Translations under genes and position numbers: made by a program
The notes under the pieces: generated by a model
Databases searched by the model: none
What the model was told of the DNA's origin: nothing
What the model saw: only the letters and a program-made list of their open reading frames with translations
Assembly: GCA_964512995.1 (NCBI GenBank)
Contig: CAZELM010000065.1
Span: 1-18,494 of the forward strand
Source of the DNA: CAZELM01 sp964512995
GTDB lineage: Bacteria; CSSED10-310
Direction of reading: 5' to 3'
DNA length: 18,494 nt
In this document: piece by piece, positions 7,026-13,417 of the stretch
How positions within the stretch are numbered: the first letter of the stretch is position 1
How the letters are laid out: each line of letters begins with the position of its first letter

Positions 7026-8471
7026 ATGTTTAATCTAAACTGGGAAGAGCTTCTGAATAATGATCTGGATCGACTGATTCAGCAGTCCGATTCAGGCGCG
7101 GTCGATGGACAGGAAACCATTCAACTGACACCTGGGGAGCGCCGGTTTGTGTCCGTACTATTCATTGACATGAGAGGCTTCATGGCAATGATGGAAAAAT
7201 CGGATCAGCAACAGGTCGCCACCATCCTGCAAAAAGTGCATACCATCATCAGAAAACTGATTGAGAACCGGGGAGGGTGGCTCGAAAAGTTCGAAGGAAC
7301 CGCCATCATGGCTGGATTTGGCGTCAAAATCACGCATGAAGACGATGCGGTTCGGGCACTGGATGCGGCATTAGCTGTGATGGCTTCGTTTGATGCATTG
7401 AAATCATATTTTGATGATCTGGAGATCAGTACTGGTATCCGGTGCGGGATTCATTCCGGGGAAGTCACTCGGAGTCAGCGTGGGAGTCAGGATGTTATCG
7501 TGGGAGATACGGTCAATATCGCCGCTCGGTTGCAGCAATCCGCACCAGTCCATGCCATCATGATATCGGAAGCGACTCGAAAACTGGCGGGAGACCGTTT
7601 TTCATACCAGGATCATCCGCCGCTCACCGTCAAAGGGAAGTCTCATCCGATCAATGTGTTCATCCTGACGGGAGCCGCTCCCAGAAACGAACGATGGAAA
7701 CGGTCGCAAATAGCTGCCGGCACACCCTTTATCGGACGTCAGAATCAACTGGATACGCTTTTCCACCAGTTTGATGCATGCAGGGAAATAGTGCTCCAGC
7801 CGGATGATGATGCGTCGCATCATATCCTGGTTGATCTGATTGGTGAGCCGGGTATGGGTAAATCCAGGTTGCTCCATGAATTTGTAAAACAGTTGCGTCT
7901 AAACCGGAGTCCGGGAGATTTACCGGCACCCACCCCTGTTTCCATCCCATCGATCATGAGGGGTTATGCGGCAAGCTTCGCAGCCCGACCTTATAATACC
8001 ATCATCTATATGATCATGGATTATCTCGGCATCTCAGATATCGGCTCCGAAATGAAAGTTCGTTTTGAGGCATTGTGGGAGTATCTGTGTGGCCAATTTC
8101 CGGATGATCCTGAGTTGGAAAAAAGCCTTCCCATGCTGGGATTCATCCTGGGAATCCCTTATGAGGACAGCCGGATTGAGCATCTCGAGCCCAGTAAACT
8201 CCAGATCGAGATCGTGATTGCTTTCCGCACCTTCATCGAGCGTCTTGCAAAAATGAGTTGGGATCATCTCAAACAACCATTTCTGATGATATGGGATGAT
8301 TTTCACTGGATCGATGACCCCTTCCATGACTATTTTGGCCTCCCTGTTAAGGCAAGCTCGAACACCTGTTCCGATGATGTTCGTTGTGTCCCATCGCCCG
8401 GAAAGAACAGTGGATGCATTGGCTGTTCCAGCGGATCGAATGATACAAATGAAGCTGGAGCCGTTATCTGA
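7026..8471 (+). CDS. Class III cyclase-like / AAA ATPase signalling protein, N-terminal fragment (frameshifted)
   Basis: This is the N-terminal part of a cyclase-AAA-TPR regulator, interrupted by a one-base shift near 8318. A class III nucleotide cyclase domain spans about residues 38-210. It shows D48 in FIDMRGF, K88, and N164/R168 in VGDTVNIAARL. The second metal-binding Asp, normally in a GD motif, is Thr92 (FEGTAIMAGFG). A STAND/AAA-type ATPase follows, with FIGR at its start, Walker A GEPGMGKS (273-280) and Walker B FLMIWDDFHW (D424/D425). After D431 the frame leaves the family and runs through Cys/Ser-rich nonsense to a stop at 8471. The start at 7026 follows an AGGAAGG site and fits better than 6960. 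Related architectures couple cyclase output to ATPase/TPR sensing; here cyclase activity is doubtful. Confidence 0.75.
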   Translation: MFNLNWEELLNNDLDRLIQQSDSGAVDGQETIQLTPGERRFVSVLFIDMRGFMAMMEKSDQQQVATILQKVHTIIRKLIENRGGWLEKFEGTAIMAGFGVKITHEDDAVRALDAALAVMASFDALKSYFDDLEISTGIRCGIHSGEVTRSQRGSQDVIVGDTVNIAARLQQSAPVHAIMISEATRKLAGDRFSYQDHPPLTVKGKSHPINVFILTGAAPRNERWKRSQIAAGTPFIGRQNQLDTLFHQFDACREIVLQPDDDASHHILVDLIGEPGMGKSRLLHEFVKQLRLNRSPGDLPAPTPVSIPSIMRGYAASFAARPYNTIIYMIMDYLGISDIGSEMKVRFEALWEYLCGQFPDDPELEKSLPMLGFILGIPYEDSRIEHLEPSKLQIEIVIAFRTFIERLAKMSWDHLKQPFLMIWDDFHWIDDPFHDYFGLPVKASSNTCSDDVRCVPSPGKNSGCIGCSSGSNDTNEAGAVI

Positions 8472-10596
8472 ATCGGAACAGCTTTCATTGATTCGCGGCA
8501 TGCTGGGACCGATCGACATACCGGTGCCGTTTCAGGTGATGCTTTTTGAAAAGGGAGCGGGCAATCCCTATTTTGTTGAAGAATTTATCCTGTATTGCAT
8601 CGAAAAGGAGATCATTCAGGAGAAGGATGGTATTTGGTTCTTCGGAAAGACGGATACGGGTATCCAGGTACCGGCAACCCTACGGAATCTGATCACCGCC
8701 CGGATCGATGCGCTTCAGACGGAACTGAAGCATGTTCTTCAGCATGCTTCGGTACTGGGGAAAGATTTCTATTACCGGACGTTTGAGTTGATCGAACAGA
8801 AGCTGACGCCCCGATTCGATCCTAAAGATTCTCTGGATGAACTGGTGATGGTATCATTCCTGATTTCCTCCATGGAAGACTTTGATATCAATTATATATT
8901 CAAGCATATTCTGACCTGGGAGGTCACTTACGAAAGCCTGCTCAATCGGAACAAGATGATCATCCACCGGTTATGCGCTCAGGTGATCGAAGAACGGTAT
9001 ACCGGGAATCTCCAGAGTTTTTATTTTGAGCTTGGCGAGCATTGGCTGGCATCCGGGGATCTGCCCAGAAGTCTGGACTATTTCAAGAAAACGGCGAGTT
9101 ATTGCCAGGCACGGTATGACAATCAGGGTTCAATCAATGCCCTGTCAAAGATCATTGAACATGCACCGGATGAGGAACCGCTCAAAGCAGAGTCCTTGAT
9201 GGAACGGGGTGATGTGTACAAACGCATCGGTAATAACAAGATGGCATTTGAGGATTATCGATGGAGACTGGTCCTTGGGATCAGACAGAAGGATCTCAAC
9301 GGTACCGCTGATGCACTCCGCAATATCGGCCTGATCCATTACCTGAATTCCAAATATCCTCTGGCATTGCGCACCTTTGATGTATCTCTTGATATGAGCT
9401 GTCGTATCGGTGATCTGAAGGGACAGGCAGCTACGATGAATGCCATGGGATTTGTTTATCGGGATATCAATCAATACGCAGATGCGACGAACTGGCTGAA
9501 TCGTGCATATGAGATCGCTCAACAGATCGGAGATCTTCGGGAATCCATTTATTCGATGAACAGCCTCGGTCAGATTCAGCATCTGCAATCCGAGTTTTCG
9601 ACCGCTCTGGAATATTTTGAAAAATGCCTCGAAATCGCCCGGAAAATTCAGGCTCGTGATCGGGAACTCTCTGCTCTCGTCGCCATCGGGAATACATATA
9701 TGCAAGTCGGTGATACTCCACTTTGTAAAAAATATCTGTTCAGCGCGTTGAAAATCGCCGATGAAATCGGTGACCGAAAAGCCCAATCAACGATTTATTT
9801 CAATCTGGGTAATGCGTTCTATCGGATGGATGAATACGATGATGCATCCCGGCATTATGAGATCGCCATTACCATAGCCAATCAGACCGGGAACCGGCGT
9901 GAATTGATGATGCTGGCGTGTATGGTCGGGACGTTGTTCCAAGGACGTTACGAGTTTCAAAAAGCAATGGAACATTATCTCAAAGCCTATAAACTCAGTC
10001 TTGAGATCGGTGTGATCAAGGTCCAGGGTGTCTCCTTGAATAACATGGGCATGCTTTACTACGATATGGGAGATCTGGAACAGTCGGCGGAGTACCTGGA
10101 AAAAGCGCTCCCCCTCCTCCATTCCATCCGGGATCGCCAGTTCGAAAAAGAGGCGCTCGAAGCAATGGGTCTGACATACTGGCGGCTGGGTGATCTGGAA
10201 AAAGCCAAGGAATGTGCGATCCGTGCGGTAGCGTTATGCGGAGAGATCGGACTGATCGATAAACAGTATCATCTTCAATCGGTCGTGTGTCTGATCATGC
10301 TGGATCTCGGGGAGTTCGAGGCGGTGGATTCCCTGTCCCGGCAGGTCATACGGGATTGGGATGCGTTTTCGAAGGACCGATGGCTGGAGGATAACCGGAT
10401 GCTGTTCGTACGATATTCCATTCTGAAAGACAGTGATCCGGTCCAGGCGTTTGAATATCTCGGCAAGGCCTATTCCAGGCTGGTGGGGAAATGGGTGAAC
10501 CGGCCACCTGAAATCGAATCTGCGGTCCGGAATCACCCATTTAACCGGTTGATTGTGGATGCGTGGATCAGACATCAATCCGACGTGAATGGATGA
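8296..10596 (+). CDS. AAA ATPase/TPR signalling protein, C-terminal fragment (frameshifted)
   Basis: This is the second half of the gene starting at 7026. The ATG at 8296 is just the first Met in this frame and lies inside the Walker B coding stretch; no ribosome-binding site argues for a separate start. The family-like sequence resumes with ILASLLRQARTPVPMMFVVSH, then the rest of the ATPase and helical arm (about residues 1-250 of this frame). About nine to ten TPR-like helix pairs of roughly 40 residues fill the remainder. Examples are the segments around ALRNIGLIHYLNSKYPLALR and NMGMLYYDMGDLEQSAEYLE. TPRs usually bind partner proteins. Removing one C at 8318-8321 joins both parts into one protein of 1189 residues. 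It may be a pseudogene or a sequence error. No terminator follows; 482 bases without a gene come next. Confidence 0.75.
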   Translation: MIFTGSMTPSMTILASLLRQARTPVPMMFVVSHRPERTVDALAVPADRMIQMKLEPLSESEQLSLIRGMLGPIDIPVPFQVMLFEKGAGNPYFVEEFILYCIEKEIIQEKDGIWFFGKTDTGIQVPATLRNLITARIDALQTELKHVLQHASVLGKDFYYRTFELIEQKLTPRFDPKDSLDELVMVSFLISSMEDFDINYIFKHILTWEVTYESLLNRNKMIIHRLCAQVIEERYTGNLQSFYFELGEHWLASGDLPRSLDYFKKTASYCQARYDNQGSINALSKIIEHAPDEEPLKAESLMERGDVYKRIGNNKMAFEDYRWRLVLGIRQKDLNGTADALRNIGLIHYLNSKYPLALRTFDVSLDMSCRIGDLKGQAATMNAMGFVYRDINQYADATNWLNRAYEIAQQIGDLRESIYSMNSLGQIQHLQSEFSTALEYFEKCLEIARKIQARDRELSALVAIGNTYMQVGDTPLCKKYLFSALKIADEIGDRKAQSTIYFNLGNAFYRMDEYDDASRHYEIAITIANQTGNRRELMMLACMVGTLFQGRYEFQKAMEHYLKAYKLSLEIGVIKVQGVSLNNMGMLYYDMGDLEQSAEYLEKALPLLHSIRDRQFEKEALEAMGLTYWRLGDLEKAKECAIRAVALCGEIGLIDKQYHLQSVVCLIMLDLGEFEAVDSLSRQVIRDWDAFSKDRWLEDNRMLFVRYSILKDSDPVQAFEYLGKAYSRLVGKWVNRPPEIESAVRNHPFNRLIVDAWIRHQSDVNG
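8318..8321 (+). other. Frameshift site in the cyclase/AAA/TPR gene
   Basis: The run CCCC at 8318-8321 is where the two coding frames join. With one C fewer, DDFHWIDDP continues directly as SMTILASLLRQ, which matches the expected helix after Walker B. The corrected open frame 7026-10596 is 3570 bases, a multiple of three, with no other interruption seen. I cannot tell a homopolymer sequencing error from a real mutation. Confidence 0.8.
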
Positions 10597-10690
10597 TCAG
10601 GATGTAAATAGTGTGGAATGAATGGATATGCGTTTTTTCTAACTACGCTGGCCATGTCTTTGAATTGATCCTGATGGACTAGCCCGGCAA

Positions 10691-10720
10691 TCCTCTCCCC
10701 GCTGCTCTGCTGGGAGAGGA
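10691..10720. repeat. REP-like palindrome, copy 1
   Basis: The 9-bp arms tcctctccc (10691-10699) and gggagagga (10712-10720) surround a 12-base loop. The core CTCTCCC/GGGAGAG is shared with the palindromes at 10951 and 18237. It lies about 95 bases after the cyclase-like gene and lacks a T tract, so it is a repeat-type palindrome more than a terminator. Confidence 0.6.
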
Positions 10721-10950
10721 TGAATTTTAATAGCACCCATTCGATAGAAATACACAGATTTAGTGGACTCCGAAAGGAAAAACGATCATTGTCCTTTCAG
10801 ATGGTGTTGATACTATTTCAATATTCAAAAAAACCTGAAAAGAACCTGTTTGGACTCGATACCGTGATGCAATTTCACCGGTGCAGAAGAAGGGCACTCC
10901 TTCACCCCGCCGGCCATGTTGATGGATTCGTCCGTGTGGATCGGCCGACG

Positions 10951-10973
10951 ACCCTCTCCCGGCGGGAGAGGGT
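10951..10973. repeat. REP-like palindrome, copy 2
   Basis: Perfect 10-bp arms accctctccc and gggagagggt enclose the loop ggc. The flank continues taaataag, much like taaaaag after copy 3. CCCTCTCCC...GGGAGAGGG palindromes are widespread in intergenic DNA of many bacteria, so a dispersed repeat family is the simplest reading. Confidence 0.7.
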
Positions 10974-11078
10974 AAATAAGGTATCTGGATGCACATGTTT
11001 TGTCTGATAACCAAATGCACGGGGAACACCAGAAAAGATTCTGTCAACACCCTTTCCGCACATATTTCCGGATTTGGA

Positions 11079-11753
11079 CTAGCCTGCGTTTCGAATATAG
11101 ACTTCAACCATTTCGCTCCATCCCTGGAAATCGAGGAAGAGAGTCAGTGCATCCTTTGCATCCAGGCTGTAAGGTGTTGCATTGTTTATCATGGTATAGA
11201 GGACGGATGCTTTTGCATAGATCACATAGGTGGATGGATTGTCTTCATCGTTCCGGTAGTCGGCGAAGTCGATTTTATATGGATCATTATTGCCTGTGGG
11301 GACCTGGTTGGAATACCCATCCTTGTCATCCGTATCCGCATCGTTGAGCATTGTATTCATGTCGGATGGCTTGATGAAAAAAGAATGTTTACGGCTAGAC
11401 GTATCGGTGAGATCCCGGATATAGAGTTCGCGATACTTCTCACGGATGGCAGTGTAATTGAAATCATCGAATACGCTTTTGACCGTCGTTGCTCCCGAAG
11501 CGGGTAGATTGTCCCAGAAATCCTTTGCTTTCAACCGGATAAGCCAGGATGGCATCATTTTGCAGGTTCCGCGATAATCCGCCACTTCCACGGTGCGATC
11601 CTTGATGTTTGTCGATGAATAGGGAAATGTAATGTTATTGATCCTTTCAAAATGCGCTTTGCAGGCTGCCTTATCGCCCACGTCAGTCACCGCAGCATTG
11701 ATGATATTCAGCATATGAGACGTATTAATCGTCATGGTCGCTTTCCGGCCCAT
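11079..11753 (-). CDS. Unrecognised protein with an internal two-fold duplication
   Basis: I do not recognise this 224-residue protein. It has no signal peptide, membrane segment or catalytic motif. The start at 11753 follows a clean GGAGG with 6-base spacing; the frame could extend 12 codons further but without support. Two halves share ordered motifs: ADYR (58-61 and 164-167), PS (68-69 and 173-174), AK (76-77 and 180-181), F-x-DF (95-98 and 206-209) and YIR(D/N) (111-114 and 219-222). A third similarity, S-x-M-x-x-x-(I/L)-N-x-A, occurs near 12-21 and 130-139. A loop rich in Asp (DADTDDKDG, 138-146) could bind calcium. It stands alone between a gene-free stretch and the HD-domain gene, with a candidate promoter of its own. 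Confidence 0.75.
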   Translation of the reverse strand: MGRKATMTINTSHMLNIINAAVTDVGDKAACKAHFERINNITFPYSSTNIKDRTVEVADYRGTCKMMPSWLIRLKAKDFWDNLPASGATTVKSVFDDFNYTAIREKYRELYIRDLTDTSSRKHSFFIKPSDMNTMLNDADTDDKDGYSNQVPTGNNDPYKIDFADYRNDEDNPSTYVIYAKASVLYTMINNATPYSLDAKDALTLFLDFQGWSEMVEVYIRNAG

Positions 11754-11814
11754 AGTATACCTCCATATTGTATTGTGCTTACCCAACAAACCTCGATGTC
11801 AAAGTGACAATATA

Positions 11815-11843
11815 TTCATATCATACAGTCGGAATGTTGTCAA
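11815..11843 (-). promoter_or_regulatory. Candidate sigma70-like promoter for the orphan at 11753
   Basis: Read on the minus strand, a perfect TTGACA (11838-11843) is followed after 17 bases by TATGAA (11815-11820). This would start transcription near 11808, about 55 bases ahead of the ATG. Promoter consensus use in this organism is unknown. Confidence 0.4.
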
Positions 11844-11932
11844 ATAACAGCAAATGATTTTTGGGGTTTCTGGTGGGTGTTAATGAAGACCACTTGCTGA
11901 TGGTCATGGTGACTTTTTGTGTTATGATGGTC

Positions 11933-11948
11933 GTGCGGTTACCCGCAC
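11933..11948 (-). other. Small hairpin with GTAA loop downstream of the HD gene
   Basis: On the minus strand GTGCGG-GTAA-CCGCAC forms a perfect 6-bp stem closed by a GNRA-type tetraloop, about 95 bases after the HD-domain gene's stop. No T tract follows, so intrinsic termination is not supported. It could stabilise a 3' end or be chance. Confidence 0.3.
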
Positions 11949-12043
11949 TCCAGTTCCCGGTTATCGTGTCTTCGTGTGAGTTTTTTTCAGACCACTCCCT
12001 GATCTTTGGGTATCAGTTTCGGTCTACAGAATACTCGGTGATT

Positions 12044-13210
12044 CTACTCTGATTTGGGCAGCGGTTTGCACTCCTCACAGAGTCCATTCTGGTTTATTCC
12101 CCGGATGTAAAAGGCTGGATTGATCAAGAAGCTCTGAAAAATGGCGATAAACGCAAAACCGGCTTCGACCATCAGCAGTTTGTTTTCATATAAAGCCGAC
12201 AACTGCTTCTTCCGCTCTCCTGGATCGGCATGATCAAAGAATCCTTTGAAGAAGCCGTCCAGAGGCTGTCCTTGAATCTGTGGAGTCACTGTCTGGATGC
12301 GTTCACTATAGCAATACTCCATTGCATCGAGGATCAGTTGACGTTTGCTCCCGATCTTCTCCGAATGATACTGAAAAATATGGATGATAATCCGTTGAGC
12401 CTCCTGAATGCTGGCGTTGGCTACTTCCTGAAACAGCGTATTAAATGCCTGATCGGTAGTCTGGACATTTTTTTGACGGATCAGTGAAAGGAGAACTGCG
12501 TTTTTGAACAGTTGATACAGCCGATATGCTCCGTTCAGCAGACTGGCGGCCGGGTGTTTTTTCGGTGGACCCGGTTCGGGAGTGTTGCTGATGAACAGAT
12601 ATTGAAAAACCGTCTCATAAAAATTGATGTTCGACAGTGGATCTCGTCGTACCACACGCAGATCCAATGTGTTGTCGAGCCGGTCAGCCAGTTTTTCATA
12701 GACTACTTCGGGTGTTTCGGGTGCTTCATCGAGTAAGCGGCCGATATAGCAATAATACAATTCGTTTTTTTCCCGTGTGAGCCATTTCAGACGTTGCATA
12801 AGAAACCATTTCGTTTCCGATTCGATCCGTTGAATCAGCTCGTTGAACTCCTTTTCCAGTTGCTGCCAGACATCCGGTGGGTAATTACTCTCTTCGATGT
12901 CCTCGAACTTATCGTGAAGCAGTTCCGTCAGAATATTCAAGAAGAGCCATTTCGGTTTTGCACGTGCAAGCAAAGCGGCTGCACGCAATGGATGCAACAC
13001 CATCAAAGGTCCCAGCCGCCGTGTCTGTGTTCCATAGGCATGAATCAAATATTTCAGAGTATCGATCAGTAGCTCCCGTTGCTGATCCGGCAATTCGTCG
13101 TCATCGAGGATAACATCCAGAATATTGTCAAGACCATTTTCACCGGCTCCCAATTGATAGGTCATTGTGGCAGACAGATTCATGAACTTGTTTAGGTTGG
13201 ATAATTTCAT
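12044..13210 (-). CDS. HD-domain protein resembling the (p)ppGpp hydrolase domain of RelA/SpoT
   Basis: The 388-residue protein contains an HD phosphohydrolase-type domain at about 45-190. Signature pieces appear in the order known from RelA/SpoT/MESH1 hydrolases: AYGTQTRR, HPLR with H73, LLHDKFED with H99-D100 and E103-D104, and KLADRLDN with D176. In that family these residues bind Mn and remove the 3' pyrophosphate of (p)ppGpp. No synthetase, TGS or ACT domain follows; the last 200 residues are helical-looking and unrecognised. The start at 13210 is chosen because AAGGAGGG sits 5 bases ahead, although the frame extends to 13618 through the divergent promoter. No signal peptide is seen, so it is probably cytosolic. 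The substrate is not proven: other nucleotide phosphohydrolase roles are possible. Confidence 0.75.
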   Translation of the reverse strand: MKLSNLNKFMNLSATMTYQLGAGENGLDNILDVILDDDELPDQQRELLIDTLKYLIHAYGTQTRRLGPLMVLHPLRAAALLARAKPKWLFLNILTELLHDKFEDIEESNYPPDVWQQLEKEFNELIQRIESETKWFLMQRLKWLTREKNELYYCYIGRLLDEAPETPEVVYEKLADRLDNTLDLRVVRRDPLSNINFYETVFQYLFISNTPEPGPPKKHPAASLLNGAYRLYQLFKNAVLLSLIRQKNVQTTDQAFNTLFQEVANASIQEAQRIIIHIFQYHSEKIGSKRQLILDAMEYCYSERIQTVTPQIQGQPLDGFFKGFFDHADPGERKKQLSALYENKLLMVEAGFAFIAIFQSFLINPAFYIRGINQNGLCEECKPLPKSE

Positions 13211-13237
13211 TTTTCCCTCCTTGATACCCATGACGGG

Positions 13238-13266
13238 ATTATCCCACAAACAGGCAGTTTCGTCCA
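13238..13266 (-). promoter_or_regulatory. Candidate promoter and palindrome for the HD gene
   Basis: On the minus strand TGGACG (13261-13266) and GATAAT (13238-13243) are 17 bases apart, matching the -35 and -10 consensus at four and five of six positions. The -10 lies inside a perfect short palindrome, gggattatccc (13235-13245), which could be an operator. The leader to the ATG would be about 20 bases. Confidence 0.35.
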
Positions 13267-13355
13267 TCATTTTAGGGAAATGGTCATTCCAGCCTGTTTG
13301 GAGCGACATGATCACATTGTCATCAGATCCGAACCGCGCAAACCCGGAAAATGAT

Positions 13356-13385
13356 TTGCCGGATGATGTAAATACCCGATAGAAT
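13356..13385 (+). promoter_or_regulatory. Candidate promoter for the beta-helix/recQ transcript
   Basis: TTGCCG (13356-13361) and TAGAAT (13380-13385) are separated by 18 bases. This would place a start near 13392, about 25 bases before the ATG pair at 13415/13418. The match is moderate. Confidence 0.3.
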
Positions 13386-13417
13386 AACAACGCAGAACAG
13401 GATGTGAGGGAGGAATG

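Larger units (their letters stand above)
10597..11078. other. Gene-free intergenic region with REP-like palindromes
   Basis: These 482 bases lie between the cyclase-like gene (+) and the end of the minus-strand orphan. No convincing gene is present: the 95- and 115-residue frames here overlap each other on opposite strands, cross the palindromes and lack ribosome-binding sites. The region holds two REP-like palindromes (10691-10720 and 10951-10973) and a weak 7-bp hairpin (gaaagga/tcctttc, 10772-10798) without a T tract. Confidence 0.6.

Noticed and set aside
8318..8321. Programmed ribosomal frameshift
   Set aside because: No classic slippery heptamer, stimulatory structure or internal ribosome-binding-like element was recognised; mutation or sequence error is simpler.
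9145..9786. 213-residue minus-strand frame
   Set aside because: It lies opposite the TPR coding region, whose plus-strand repeats are clear; a shadow frame.
10772..10798. Terminator hairpin gaaagga/tcctttc
   Set aside because: A 7-bp AT-rich stem with a 13-base loop and no T tract; likely chance.
10720..11107. Small frames of 95 and 115 residues in the gene-free stretch
   Set aside because: They overlap on opposite strands, cross REP-like palindromes and lack ribosome-binding sites.
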